Shown here piece by piece: positions 12,101 to 24,355 of a stretch of 64,000 nucleotides of DNA. The first letter of the stretch is position 1; every line of letters starts with the position of its first letter. Source of the stretch: Silene conica (taxonomy: Eukaryota > Streptophyta > Magnoliopsida > Caryophyllales > Caryophyllaceae); NCBI GenBank assembly GCA_029255685.2, contig CM055313.2, forward strand, positions 23,103,079-23,167,078. Direction: 5' to 3'. A model generated the notes under the pieces. The model was not told the origin of the DNA. It saw nothing but the letters and a program-made list of their open reading frames with translations, and made no database searches. A program made the translations under genes and the position numbers.

Positions 12101-12675
12101 GAATATTGCAATATGAAACTGAATTTCAATTGTTTAGTACTTTAGTCCCTTCATGAATGTTGGTGACTAGTGTTACTAACTTATTATGTCCTGAAGATTC
12201 CAGAATATGAATTTTTTTCACAAAATATTTGTCTGCACCATTTCGTGTCAAATATTTGCAAGTTGCAACCGAGTTGAAGTAACATAGGACCAGACGAGAG
12301 TAATTTGTACACTTTTATCTCCATGTCACTTTAAGTACTTCTATATCATTATCAATGAAATACATTTCTGTGAGGATGTTTTACAGTCTTACTGGGTTGT
12401 AATCGAAGGTTATTGAACAATCTTGCATTAACAGCAGTACATAAATTTCCAGTTTATACGTCTTTTTTTTTTTTTTTTAACTTTTCCATGCTAGAAGGAT
12501 TGACTCTTTTTCTTACTTACTGATCCTTTCAGATGAAATCCAGAAGGTTGATGGTGCCGGAAAAGGCCATGGTGGTGATGATGCCGAGGTTGGTTTGTCT
12601 CTCCTTGACCATAGTTTTGCTCGACTATTGATATATTTATAAATACAGTCTGATATTCTTGAACTTCTGCAGTGA
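9193..12675 (+). CDS. 14-3-3 protein (general regulatory factor), complete
   Basis: Seven coding exons: 9193-9265, 10052-10358, 10588-10675, 11658-11767, 11857-12005, 12533-12588 and 12673-12675. They join in frame to 261 residues with GT-AG introns; the last exon is only the stop codon. The product is an all-helical dimeric adaptor that binds phosphoserine/threonine motifs in cytosolic and nuclear clients. Family signatures are visible: [20 protein letters not shown] (phosphate-binding Lys and Arg), YYRYLAEF (Arg-Tyr of the pocket) and the C-terminal helix block DNLTLWTSD. The tail is acidic and Gly-rich (residues about 242-261), as in plant isoforms. ATG 9193 is chosen because MASTKERE is the standard plant start. 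The exon layout, including 'stop in its own exon', fits the plant non-epsilon group, which I infer. The isoform is not assigned. Confidence 0.96.
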
Positions 12676-13353
12676 ATCAGCAAAACTTGATCTAGAAGGC
12701 CGTGGTGGTGTTATATAGCTAATGATAAGAAAAGATGAATGGGATGTTATGTTGTTTTGCTTTAGATAACAGGGCTATGAATCGACATAACTTGGTTCGA
12801 TTTGTGTGCCATATGCTTCGCTACTGGCTGCCCCTGAAGATAAAAGTTTGAAGAGTGGCTCACTGTCGCGGCTATGAGTCCCATCTGGTGTATTTTCTTT
12901 GATCGAGAATTGTTCTCTTTTTTTTATTTTTATACTGTCTGTGTGAACATTTTTTGGCACGTATTTGAAACTGATTAATGTTCTGTTCATTTCATTTTCG
13001 CACAACTTTTACCATTCACCAAAATTTGAATTTTCTTTACTTAATTTTGATTCATTGCAATTTAGGAGCTACTCATTTGCCTTGAGCCGTGGTACGACCA
13101 TATGAAGTTTAATGTCCTAAAAAAAAGGTAACGATTTGACATAATTGATTTTTTCCTGTATAAGCAACACCTCTGGAATTCGAGGAAGTTGAATACGAGA
13201 ATTAGGACAGAATTGATGGATAAAATAGTGTCTTTGACAACCAACATTCTACCTAAAATAGTGAATGAACATAATTATTTTTTTTTGGACGAGAATGAAC
13301 TGTTGATTGAACTTAATTGATGTTATGCTATCATGGGAACTAGGGAAAAATAG
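12676..13353. other. 14-3-3 3'UTR and downstream intergenic DNA
   Basis: 12676 to about 12960 probably holds the 14-3-3 3'UTR, which reads 'atgttatgttgttttgctttagataac' in two short pieces and then becomes AT-rich. No other gene is seen up to the MITE at 13354. Confidence 0.4.
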
Positions 13354-13752
13354 GGGACATACATCGGAGGTATTACCTCACGATTTTCCAAGTTTTTGAG
13401 CATATTAATATTTTTTTGAGCTTATGAATATTTATGAATATTTTTTTGAGCTTATTACCTTAAACTTTATTTGTTTTTTAGGATATGAGTTTTTTTTCAG
13501 CTTATTACTCAAACTTTATTTGTTTTTGAGCATGTGTATTTTTTCTAAATTTTAATTTTTTTTCGTTAAAACTAAAATATAATTAAGTTTATAGGTAATG
13601 TTTTTGAGTTTTACGGTATGTTTTTTAGCTTAATATTTTAATAACTTAACTCAAAAACTTTATACCAATACTCATAATTTTTTAAACAAAACTTACATTA
13701 TTATAAATGCTCAAAAAATATAAAATTGATGGTAATACGTCGATGTACGGTC
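13354..13752 (+). repeat. MITE-like element with GGAC.GTACATCGA ends
   Basis: Left end gggacatacatcggaggtat; the right end reads in reverse complement ggaccgtacatcgacgtat, so the terminal inverted repeat is about 23 bases and imperfect. The interior is rich in 'tttttgagcttatt' phrases, repeated in 28590-29176 and 63660-63848. No coding capacity. Confidence 0.6.
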
Positions 13753-14939
13753 CTTCTATTGAGAACTGGGGGGTCTTGGCCTCTTGGGGTCGGGGGTGGT
13801 CACTCAGGGTCCGGACTAAAAGAACAAAGATTGGACTGCATTATTTGGTTTGACGAGAATCGAGATTGAACCATATCATATTTGATCTTCTCCATATTCC
13901 ACTTATTTACTCTACCTCGTGGATCTGGTCTTATATGGCCCATTAGTTCTAAAAGGTCCACTCTCACGGTCTTACACAATCACACCTAGGTTAGGCTAAA
14001 AAGCTGTCAAAAGTTGATTCGATCCGAGGAACTTGATCCGAACTGTCCAAATTCGATTTCATATAACCTCGAAATCGACCCGCTCCAAGGTCAAATCAAT
14101 CTAAACACTACCTTATTTGTCACAACTCGACTTGAAGTGACCCGTGAACCGATATTAACTCAATCTGACAAACCTAATTTAATATAAGACCAAATTGATA
14201 TTCCTTAATTTTTTAATCTTACAAGTAAAATAAATACATTTTTAAATTGTTTTTAACATGAAATTCTCAATTAAATTAGAATAAAATATATGTTTATAAA
14301 CTGATCTGGTAAGAACCCAAACTGACCCGATCTAACTAGTCACCCGATTATGCCTGATTCGACAATGAACCATATGAACCGAAAGCGACCTAAACCTATT
14401 GCTAATCTACCAGAATCCAAACTTTATATGACCCAATCCGATTTAACCGGGCGTATTTGTAATTTTTTTTGCCTGTAGTGGGCATTTTACAAAAATTCTC
14501 ATTCGTCACGACATATCCAAATATTAACCACTTGGATCGCAAAAGATAAGACATTTAGAATTTTCTATACTTCTCATAAAGTTGAGTGAGAAAACTTGAC
14601 CCGTTAGAAGCTTGCGACGGATCGACAAATGTGACTTAGACCTGTTCTTTCTGGCTTAATTTCAGTTCTTTTTAATTTTGGTTGGTTGTATTCCGTTAAG
14701 TTTTATTTACGTTCAATCAATTATTTTCAATTAATCTCTTCACAAAAGTAACTTATAATTCAACTAAATTCGCCACACCTTAGTTTCACTCAATTTAGTT
14801 CAATTAAGCTCTACACATATTTATTCAATTCAGCTCGTTTTAGCCGAAAAGAACGGGGCTTTACAGCCTTTACTAGGCATTTTATGGTGTGTGTAGTACT
14901 AGTATATCATAGTGCATATTCTTATATCACTATTCACTA
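13753..14939. other. Intergenic repeat-derived DNA
   Basis: 13960-14460 is full of decayed 'gacccga/aaccgat' phrases, like the interior of the hAT-type family at 47546. No ORF of note and no gene recognised. Confidence 0.4.
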
Positions 14940-15825
14940 GAGTTAAATATATCCATTGCCATTATAAAATTTCATTTTTTCTATTATTGTCATTATAGAA
15001 TTTTTTTTTCTATTGGTGCCCCTCTAATATTTGTTTTACTCCCCTCAATGCCATTTCATATTTGTTTTACCTGCAATAGAAGGTTACCAAGCATTATTAG
15101 ACTTAATTAACTTTAGCAAGTCTTATTTGCGACAGTATATCCGTCACAAGTTTGCGACGGGTCAAATACTACTCACGAAGGTAGATAAGACCATGATTAA
15201 TACTTGACTCGTCGCAAACTTGCGACGGATATGCCCGTCACAAATCAATTGATTTAGGAATTGAAAAGGGATTGACACAGGTTAGAGGCTTTGTTTATTA
15301 TTTTACGCAAAAATCTCCAGAAAACAATTAATTCATCAAAGAGTCTTGCTGAAGACGAATATTATCCGTTACAAACCGAAGACGGATAATATCCCTCTCA
15401 CAACCATTCAAGTGGGAGATTAAGTGGGGCTAAATGGAACATTTCATGGATCATCCGACTTACATTTTGTAAGAGGGACACTTTTAGTTTTCAGCTTGTG
15501 ACGAATAGTATCCATCTCCAATGAGAATTTATGTTGATTCATTAGGGGCATATCCGTCGCAAGTTTGCAACGGGTCAACTATTAATCATGGTCTTATCTA
15601 CCTACGTGAGTAGTATTTGACCCGTCGCAAACTTGTGACGGATATACTGTCGCAAATAAGACTTGCTGAAGTTAATTAAGTCTAATAATGCTTGGTAACC
15701 TTCTATTGCAGGTAAAACAAATATAAAATGGCATTGAGGGAAGTAAAACAAATTTTAGAGGGACAATAATAACGGCAATAATAGAAAAAATAAAATTTTA
15801 TAATGGCAATGGATGTAATTAACTC
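14940..15825. mobile_element. Foldback (long inverted repeat) element upstream of the UBC gene
   Basis: Arms 14940-15236 and 15545-15825 are reverse complements of each other over nearly their whole length. The outer ends read gagttaaatatatccattgcc-like against ggcaatggatgtaattaactc (shown in part). The arms include 'gcaatagaaggttaccaagc' and 'gcgacggatatgccc'. The loop holds an independent MITE (15341-15530). Flanking 9-mers tattcacta and tgttcacaa match at 7 of 9, suggesting but not proving a MULE-type duplication. No transposase. Confidence 0.85.
15341..15530 (+). repeat. MITE copy nested in the loop of the foldback element
   Basis: Begins gagtcttgctgaagacg and ends ccatctccaatgagaattt. 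It shares 'cggataatatccctctcac' and 'agcttgtgacgaatagtat' phrases with the copies at 28651, 35833 and 42050. Confidence 0.75.
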
Positions 15826-15944
15826 CTGTTCACAACTACCATAAACCTCCTTTCCCTATCTCTTGATTGCTCATTTACTTTCTCTTTCTCCTTTGTCTCC
15901 TAAATCTTGATCTCACATTTGTTTAACTTTCTCAATCACAATTA

Positions 15945-18900
15945 ATGGCTAACAGCAATCTCCCTCGAAGGATCATCAAGGTTAATCCTCTTTCTTCTTC
16001 ACTATTATTGCTTGATCCCTCTTTCTGTTTCTGGGTTTTGATTGATTATTGTTCTTTTGATTGAACAGGAGACCCAACGTCTTCTTAGTGAACCAGGTTA
16101 ATTTTTTTCTGTTTCTTTTATAAATACAGTAACTTTATTTAGTACCCAGTTCAGTGACAGCAATTACTCCTAAGATTTTGTTAATTTTTATTGATTTTTG
16201 ATGTTCTTTAATGATGTAATTTTGGTGGGTAAATTTTGGGTATAGCTCCTGGGATTAGTGCATCACCATCAGAAGAAAACATGCGATATTTTAATGTTAT
16301 GATTCTCGGTCCTTCGCAATCTCCGTATGAAGGTGAATCTTTTTATCTACTTTTTTATGTATTTTTTTCTATTCATGTTCTCGATTGTGCTATAATGAGT
16401 TTGTTTCCTCCGTCCCAATTATTTGTTTACTTTTACTCCGACTCTCGTGTCTGTCTGAGTGTAGACGCGGCTATTTTGGGTGAAATTTCATGTTTTATGG
16501 TCTAAATTGAAGTGTCCGACACGCGACATGGTAGTTTAGGGAAGTGTCGGAGGAACATAGCTTTTGATTAAATTACCCCTCACAAAGAATATAAGAAGTA
16601 AACAAATGAATGGAAGATGGAAGGAGTATGTTTTTTGCTTGCAAAAGATATGGTTGTTGGTGGTTGTGTGTCATGTTTGAAGGATATTAGTTGTGATTTA
16701 ACATCAACTTATGGCTGTGCGCGTGTGCTGTATTATTTTTCGGACATTTTAGACACTTTAAGATTGCATAAAATGTAGCTCAATTGCCATCTCTGATGCG
16801 TACTGTAAGTTCAAGGATTACTAAAGGTTGCATAAAATGTATCTCAATTGCCATCTCTGATGAAAGAGATAATAGCGTAATGAAATCCATTCTTGATTCT
16901 TTGAAGGGATAAATGTTGTCATCGGAGGCCATCTATTTTGGCTTACTGTCTTTTTGCGGGTTTACTCTTGTAAGACATGGCAAATCTTGTCTAAGGAGGG
17001 GTTGTTAGAGCAGAATTCGTGTTTAGTAAATACCATTTTTCACCATCCACGCACTGGGGTAATATACCATTGTACTGCTTTCTTTATCAAACCATACAAC
17101 AACAACAACAACATCATAGCCTTAGTCCCAAAATGTTTTGGGGTCGGCTGACATGAATCATCCTTTGGAACCGTTATGAGTGAACTCTCATCTCGACAGG
17201 AGAAAAAGGAAGAAAGGTAAAAAAACGGAAGTGGCGTGAAAAAGAAAATGAAAGGCAAAAGAGTTTTATAGATTTTAAAACGAACTTATCACATGTATAA
17301 AAACCCCAAAAAAATAAATCAAGAATAAAGTTTAAAGTGATTTTGAGAAACGAAGTAAAAATTTAATATACGAGTTTTGGGGGGAAAAAATGTAACAAAT
17401 CCAAAAGGAAAAAAATAAAACTTTTTAGAAAACTTAATAAAAGCAATAGCTAGAAGTACACATGTATCATATCCCTCCATAGTGCCCTCTCCATCACCAT
17501 CCCCATCCCCTCCTGAAACCCGAGAAATCTCATATCGTAAATTAAATGGGTTGCATATGTTTTTCTATGCTTGCTGTAAGCCTGTAATGTTCAGGTTGAA
17601 GCTACCGCTTTATCTATTGTCCATTTGTCCATGACTCCATGTTGTCTCGTGTGGTTGCTGTTATTTTTTTTTGAGTGCACGGTTTAAATTTACATGTTTG
17701 ACATATAGGGGGTGTTTTCAAGTTGGAGTTGTTTTTACCCGAAGAATACCCTATGGCACCTCCAAAGGTACTTTAATTGCATGCTTTAAAATTTAAACAT
17801 TTGAAGTGTTTGATTCTGGTTGGTTTACTTTTGGGTTTCCTTTGATAGGTAACCCTTGCTTTTACTAACTCAAACTCGGTTTAGTTATAATGTCTCAAAT
17901 GAAAATAGTCGCTTCTTGGTAACTTGACTTGCTTATGATGCTAAAACATCTATGTAGTTATATGGTCTCTGCCTCTCTAGTACAGCCGTTTAGGTCATAG
18001 TAGGCCTATTTTGTTGTCGTTAACAATGAAATGCTAAGATTTGCTTTATATCACGCCTTGTTTCTCCAAAAAGAGAGGATTTAATTCCAATTCCCTTAAC
18101 AATATTGATGGGAGGTGAAAGTGGAATTAATCTATTTCAGAAGCATGTCTTCTTGATTTTGACGGAATGAGTGATCTTCTGCAGTCTCAAATAGCTATTT
18201 ACTGACCTAAAGGCAGAAAATAGAACATTAATTCAAAGCAATATGTAAGCTAAGAGCCAGCTACGAACTTTTTAGATTTAATTGCATTTTGCAACCACTC
18301 CGGAGGGCTGATAATCTGATACCCGTTGCTTTTTCTACGGGGCCCTTGCCGTGGTTTACAGCTGAATGTATTAATGTTTTAGCACTTAAGAAGTGTAGAG
18401 CCTGCTGCATAATGGGTTTTCTCTGCTTGAATTTGGTTGAAAGGTCATTTACTGTTTCAAATGATAGACTCGTGTTAGTTGGCCCTACAAATCATTTTTT
18501 GGATCGAGGCAACGACGTTGTAACGTGGTCGAAAGAAAGCAACAATTATAGAAAGTTGAAATCAGCAAAACTAGAGGGATTATGTTACAAATTGAGTGTG
18601 TGCTTTGGTAAGTAAAATAACAATCAGATATATTATAACAGCTTACTGTACTAGGGGCTATATAGAAAGTCCTCTATTTTAGTTCTAGTCAGCTAGGTAG
18701 TACGGCCACTTCTCTTAATTAGCCATCCCGTGTCCGACACCGTGTCCGACCACTCGGACAACCGACACTCGTTGGACACATGGCTAAACATATTATAGTT
18801 TAGACGAGGAATAAAATTTTAAAAAGATCGATTAGAAGATGAGTTTGGGTGGAAAAATGAGAATTAGTTATAGTAAAGGTCGAATTGTATCTTTACTTTT

Positions 18901-21008
18901 TTAGATTTAACTTCAAATACATGATAAAAATAAAATTATACATTATTTATCACCATAAAATATACTTCCTCCATTTTTATCCAAATACCCTATTTGCTTT
19001 ATTCACGTTTGCCAACGCAACTTTTGCGTGCTTCATATCTTTAACTACGTATTTGTAAAAATTATAAAAGTTATATATTTTCAATGTACTCGTAAAGACG
19101 AATTAAACAAGACCCCACATGAATATATTTTTTCTTACGTATTGAGAGAAAATTGAGATTGAAAGTTGATTGATGAATAGTGTACAAAAAGCAAATATGG
19201 TATTTGGATAAAAATGGAGGAAGTATATTTTATTATATTTAAATGACGTGTCCCGTGTCCTAAATTTCATGGGATGTCGTGTCCGTGTCGTGTCCGTTTT
19301 GGTGCTACCTAGCTAGTCAGTGCTGCTGAACTTTACTGTAATTCTCTTGACAATGTGATTTGCTGCATTAGATACGCTCTTGGTGATTCTAGAAGCCTAC
19401 AATTTGACCTATAATACCTTTTACTGGCCCTTTTGTGAGGCAGACCTCAACTGAAGGCTCCCTGAGGCTATCATCTCATGTACGGGTATGACGTCGCATG
19501 ATATTGGTTATTTGTCTTAGATACCCATACGGCCATACCTCTTGGTGCTTCTTCTAGCTCTATCCTTGTGACATTCTATGTCATGCATCTTACATGGGTG
19601 CCATTCGACTTTCTTCATGGTACTAAATCTTGGTTACAGACATGATCATGATATTGGTCTTAGCCGTTTATCTCAGTCCTACACCTTGGTGCTCCGCTGC
19701 ATATTTAATACCCTTTATCTGAAATTGTTGGTGGATATTTTAAGCTTCCATACTTGGCATTGAAGATTATTTTCTTGTTTCGAGACTGTTAATCTTATGA
19801 CCTATTTCATTGCTAAACAGGTCCGGTTCCTTACCAAGATCTACCATCCTAACATTGATAAGGTTCGAAGACTGAAATATGAAAAACCTATTCCTCTTAT
19901 TGACATTCTGCTTGTTGATATATTGTATCTAATGGGATTTTTTTTAATCTTTATCTGGCGCAGCTTGGAAGAATATGCTTAGACATTCTTAAAGATAAAT
20001 GGAGCCCAGCTCTCCAGATCCGGACTGTGTTGTTAAGGTAAATGGTTAAAACTTCTGAAGTTTGATTTCTTCTTATTCCACGACTTCATTTACTACGTAC
20101 TTTACTTGATTAGATTTTCTCAGTAATCAAATTTACGAGTCAAATTAGGCGGTATACTATTGTGATAGGATTGTTCTTAAATTTGGGAGCACATGCTTAG
20201 ATACAGCATTCTTGTTTTTCGTCAAATGGTAGAAAATGCATTACATTGTACGGGGTAGAAAGTCAAAAACCGTTTATTCAGAAATTGTTTCCTTGAATCA
20301 GCATCCAAGCTCTATTGAGTGCCCCCAACCCAGATGATCCGCTGTCTGAGAATGTTGCAAAGCATTGGAAAAGTAACGAAGTCGAAGCTGTGGAAACAGG
20401 TTGGTGTAAATTCCTCTTTCCTCTCTTTTTTTCGGGGGTGAAACCTGAGCTCTTTGACTTACATTTAACCCTCTTCCTTTTCATGATTTTTCGTGGGATA
20501 AACCTGAGCTCTTTGACTTACATTTAACCCCCTTCCTTTTCATTATTTTTCGTGGGATAAACCTGAGTTCTTAGAGCTAGATTTATTGACGTCTTAATTT
20601 CTTACCCGTTATTGGATGGCGATATTTAGAGGGAATAAGAGGGGAACAATTTTCCTCGTTCATTACCATGAATGGTCCTTTGTAATGCAACCTGTATAGT
20701 GTGCGACGAAGAAAACTCCATAGTATGTGAAATCGTCTACAGCCCTACACACACGACTTTTCTGGACGACTTATCTTGAATGTTGTGTCGAGAGTTGCAT
20801 ACTAGTGAGCCATATTCCTTTATTTCATCATATCTTAGTAACCTAATAGTGAGTGTCTAACTCCAGTTAAAACGGAAAAAACCATATGACAATGCAAACT
20901 TTGATTTATGTGATAATAATTTTTTGGTACTGTATGTTTACTCTGGAGTCCGTACACTGTCTATTTGCAGCAAAGGAATGGACGCGCTCATATGCGACAG
21001 GTGCTTGA
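15945..21008 (+). CDS. Ubiquitin-conjugating enzyme E2, Ubc13 type (UBC35/36-like), complete
   Basis: Eight exons: 15945-15980, 16069-16096, 16246-16332, 17709-17767, 19821-19862, 19964-20037, 20302-20399 and 20971-21008. They join to 153 residues, the usual Ubc13 length. The enzyme forms Lys63-linked ubiquitin chains with a Uev partner, in DNA damage tolerance and signalling. The HPN motif is at residues 79-81 and the catalytic Cys is at 89 within LGRICLDIL. The N-terminus [13 protein letters not shown] and the end WTRSYATGA are typical of plant Ubc13. All introns are GT-AG. Introns 3, 4 and 7 are enlarged by MITEs and tandem repeats. A foldback element ends only about 120 bases upstream of the ATG, so the promoter may overlap mobile DNA. 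Confidence 0.97.
16404..16629 (+). repeat. Stowaway-like MITE in intron 3 of the UBC gene
   Basis: The left end cctccgtcccaattatttgt and the right end aaacaaatgaatgg..gatggaaggag are inverted copies of the common 'ctccgtcc' Stowaway terminus. Ends are approximate. Confidence 0.6.
16764..16862 (+). repeat. Direct repeat in UBC intron 3
   Basis: The phrase 'gcataaaatgtagctcaatt' plus 'gccatctctgatg' occurs at about 16766 and again at about 16829, differing by one base (tagctc/tatctc). A short spacer separates the copies. Confidence 0.8.
17087..17220 (+). repeat. Dispersed plant repeat fragment in UBC intron 3
   Basis: A run of caacaacaac is followed by 'ttagtcccaaaatgttttgg', 'ggtcggctgacatgaatc' and 'ctcatctcgacagg'. 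I recognise this as a repeat phrase common in many dicot genomes; its transposon class is not assigned here. Confidence 0.45.
18693..19312 (+). mobile_element. hAT-type nonautonomous element in UBC intron 4
   Basis: The ends CTAGGTAGTAC and GTGCTACCTAG are inverted. They are flanked by a perfect 8-base duplication ctagtcag (18685-18692 and 19313-19320), as expected for hAT. The subterminal 'cgtgtccg' phrase is repeated near both ends. It carries a nested Stowaway at 18965-19223. No transposase ORF. Confidence 0.85.
18965..19223 (+). mobile_element. Stowaway MITE nested in the hAT-type element
   Basis: Terminal inverted repeats cttcctccatttttatccaa and its complement, flanked by TA on both sides (18963-18964, 19224-19225). 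The inverted match extends about 30 bases inward. Confidence 0.85.
20436..20571 (+). repeat. Tandem repeat in UBC intron 7
   Basis: A unit of about 62 bases containing 'aacctgagctctttgactta' and 'catttaaccc.cttccttttc' occurs twice, plus the start of a third. It is not coding. Confidence 0.8.
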
Positions 21009-21278
21009 CAGACGGATCTGATCGCTTCAGTTGAAACTAAAAATGACGCCACCCGTTTTCTAAAGGACATGGGAAGGAAAACATGTGACAGCGGGATTTA
21101 ATCCAAAAATGCCTGCAATTGCTGGTTGTAGTAGTTTTCCTGACGATTCTCGTAACAGTCATAAAACAACTACAAATCTTGTACTATCATTCACTCACTA
21201 TTGTAACACTTATTTCAAAAACTTTCAACGCCATCGTTTTGTTCTATTTTACCTGCTTTTCGCCATTCTGATCGAGTA

Positions 21279-24245
21279 TTACTTGGAAGTAACTGGAGCA
21301 GCCAGTGCAGTTACAACACGTGGACTGTCTAGTAGATTTACCCTCTTGCTTCTCGTCCTTTTCTTTATTCCACTGGGAGGTCTCATCGAGGAAGATGAAG
21401 AACAAGCACCAGACTCGTAGCTCCCCATGCTCAGGTCATTGCTGTTCCTCTTCATAGATGATGTATCAAGCGGAGTTGACAGCTTGCACCTCTTATTGTT
21501 CTTTAGAGACATCAGTTTGGCTGCTACTTCAGCAATAGGAACATTATCATCATCATTAGGGTTCGAGCAGTTGTTGAAGCTGATAGTTCTAATTGAAGTA
21601 ATTGAACATTCTTGCCAATTGAGCAATTTCAGGTCTTTTATTGTTTCAGCCAGAGTGGCAATTGCTTTGTTTGATGTCGATGATGGAATGTTATCCTTGA
21701 GTGTTGAGCGCGCTGGATTTATTGGCTCGGTGATTGCTTCAACTGCATCTTTAGCTAACTGTCACATGAAAACATAGCATTCCATCAGTTTTCTTAATAG
21801 TAAGAGCGATTCTTAATATAGTAAGTCTTGCTTGCGACGGGTTACCATTTGTGACGGATATTTTGTGAGATAAAATGGATACAAAATGAGTTAGTGGAGA
21901 AGGGGGACCACATGAATAGTGTTTGAGAGAGAGAAAAAGTGGGTATTTTGTGAGAGAAAACGGTATCCGTCACAAGCTTGCGACGGATAGTGCCGTTGCA
22001 AATAAGAATTTGTGTTCTTAATAATGGCAAAGCATTCGGTCCATGTTGATAAACTACTTCGATTTAGATCATGTTCCTCTTTATGGTTAGCACTTAGCAT
22101 AGAGTGAGCAGACCTACCGGACTCATTCAACCCCAACCTAGGGTTGTAACCGAGCCGATTTGAGCTTGAGCTCAGGTGAGTTTGGAATCGGCTCGAAAAC
22201 TTGAGCTTGAGCTCGGAATCGGCTCGGAATTGTCCGAGCTCAAAAAATCAAAGCTTGGAATTAGCTCAGATTAGGCTCTAGTTCTATTCGAGTTCGGTTA
22301 AATTTTTATTTTATTTACTCTATAGAACTTTTAATAAAATTTAAAATAAATATATTCTAAAAAAAATGCAAATATAAGAAACATATGATTATAAATGCTA
22401 AAATGACATTTTATTATGAACAAAAACAATTACAAAATGACAAAATAACTAAAAATAATAGATAAAACGGGCCTAAACGAACTTCCGATTCCGAGCTCTA
22501 CTAAACTCGGAATCGGCTCGGATTTGGACCACCCGGGCTCGAAGTCGGCTCGAAATTAGTTTTGATCGATTTCGAGCCGAGCTTTTATCGAGCTGATTCT
22601 GAGGGCTCTACAAGTCGGCTCAGATCACTTACGGCCCTACCCCAACCCCTCTAAATACAAATTGGCTCTTGTGTCTTTCATGTTACGGAGTATTACTCAA
22701 CATGATGCATCAAGACAATTAATAATGTATCATGAACTGGAGCTACGTATTCACATCGATATAAAAAACCTTCATTAAAAGTCTAGTGAAACCAAAAAAA
22801 TACTAAAATTACCTTCCTGTAGCCGAGCTTTTTGTACCCGTGGAATGAGATTATCTACAGAAAGGGAAATTAGAAATAAAAAATGGAGTCACCAACAGAA
22901 AGTTCAACATAGAACAAAATTATTTCGGAAATTTCATGAACTGACGACAACTTCGAAGATATTAGGAACTATTAGTTGAATTTTCGTCTAGGGCGTAGAG
23001 GACACACACAATTTCTTTTTTTGAACGAAGTAATAATCAACTCAGAAACTTGTGAACATTGAATGCACAAATTTAAAACGCTATGAAAATTTGTAAACCA
23101 ATCAATTAGTGCCTCAAGTCACTGAAAATACTTGAAGAAGTTTAAATTAGGCATATGCAATAAAAAATTCTAATTATCGATTCTCTCCGGGACTTAGTGC
23201 TCTCATTGAAAAAGTCCACCAATCCATTAAACCACAACATAAAAATACAGACCACATGAAATCGAGAGTGAAGGAAACAAAATCAGAATCGAGCTACTAT
23301 CTCCGAAACAGTTTTGGAATATCCTAATTTCAACTTCACAAACTATTAAAACGACTGAACAATTTATCATCCAAAACTGTAAGAAACTCACAATAATGAT
23401 AATGAATTTCGCAAACTATCAAACGACTAAACAACAACAAATACGTAGAAATCTAAAATGAAAAAGAAATTAAAATCGAGCAACAACTTATGTTTAAAAC
23501 AGTTTCAGAATTAATTTGCAACAGCTTGATTTTTACTTCTTCAAAATCTTCAAATTAAAAACAAATCTGGTAACAAATAACAATCACGCTAATGAATTCC
23601 GCAAACTACTAAATCGACCCAACAAATATAGATTCGTAGAGTTCCTCTCTCTGAAATATCTGCGAATCCATCAGTTACTTCAGCTAATCAAAATTGAGTT
23701 GATTAACGAACACGAACGCGAACCGAATGCGAACGCGAACCTGAACGTGAACGTGCTTGTGCTTGTACGTCATAATAGATTAATAGCATTACAGCTAACA
23801 ACAGAGTAATCTGACCTTAAATTAACTGTTAAATGTACTTTCTCACAAATATCCAGATAATATTACGTAAGCTTCAAGATATAAAAGCGAAGATTATGAA
23901 CTCTTGGATATTCAGCTCAATAAAATAATAATTTCAGCGCGAAAAATCGAAATTAAGGTGATAAGTATACTATCTAGTAATACTACATTTTACGAATAAT
24001 GAAAAATTAAAGCTCATAAAAATGGAGGAAAGGTGAAGAAAATGAAGGAGAATGAGAGTGCGAACTTTGTTGAGATGATCGGCGGTGAGATTTTGAGTTT
24101 CGCGAGTGCGGAGGAATTCGAGGTAAGTTTCCAGAGTGAACATCTTCTTCAATTTGCAGTTCTTCGTTTCATGATGATGTTGCATTTGAGTGAGATGATG
24201 ATCGTGGTGGAGCTCATGTGATGTAGCTAGGGCGGTTATCTCCAT
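21279..24245 (-). CDS. Plant-specific DUF7787-like protein, complete
   Basis: Three exons on the minus strand: 24066-24245, 22813-22854 and 21279-21758, joining to 233 residues with GT-AG introns. The N-terminal domain spans the first two junctions: KLKKMFTLETYLEFL, then LTADHLNK|IISFHGYKKLG, then LAKDAVEAI..NPARSTL. It is followed by LNWQECSITSIRTISF. This pattern resembles the small plant family annotated as DUF7787, of unknown role. The N-terminus is His-rich (HELHHDHHLTQMQHHH). The C-terminus is Ser-rich with a basic patch GIKKRTRSKR that could be a nuclear signal. The gene is convergent with the UBC gene, whose stop is 270 bases away. Intron 2 contains a MITE and a hAT element. The family number is from memory, so less certain than the gene model. 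Confidence 0.82.
21822..22015 (+). repeat. MITE copy in intron 2 of the DUF7787-like gene
   Basis: Starts taagtcttgcttgcgacgg and ends aaataagaatttgtgtt. It is almost identical to 24356-24550, which lies upstream of the same gene in the same orientation. Imperfect inverted ends: tcttgcttgcgacgg against tcttatttgcaacgg. Confidence 0.85.
22139..22639 (+). mobile_element. hAT-type MITE (gagctcg-rich family) in intron 2 of the DUF7787-like gene
   Basis: Ends TAGGGTTGTAA and TTACGGCCCTA, flanked by a perfect 8-base duplication ccccaacc (22131-22138, 22640-22647). The interior is rich in 'gagcttgagctcggaatcgg' phrases near both ends, with an AT-rich centre. Related elements are at 45825 and 46695. 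Confidence 0.88.
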
Positions 24246-24272
24246 TGTTTTTCAATCTCTCTCTCTCCTCAA

Positions 24273-24302
24273 CTTTCGTTTCGTTTCGTTTCGTTTCGTT
24301 TC
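24273..24302 (+). repeat. (TTTCG)n microsatellite in the DUF7787-like gene 5' region
   Basis: About six units of ttcgt just outside the start codon (ATG at 24245, minus), so probably in the 5'UTR or promoter. Confidence 0.8.
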
Positions 24303-24355
24303 TCTCTCTCGAAAGAAATGAGGACGCGAATTAAAAAGGGCGTTTAAGTGTACAG

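Noticed and set aside
21085..21777. Plus-strand ORFs of 111 and 116 codons
   Set aside because: Antisense to exon 3 of the minus-strand DUF7787-like gene, whose exon junctions and frame are far better supported.
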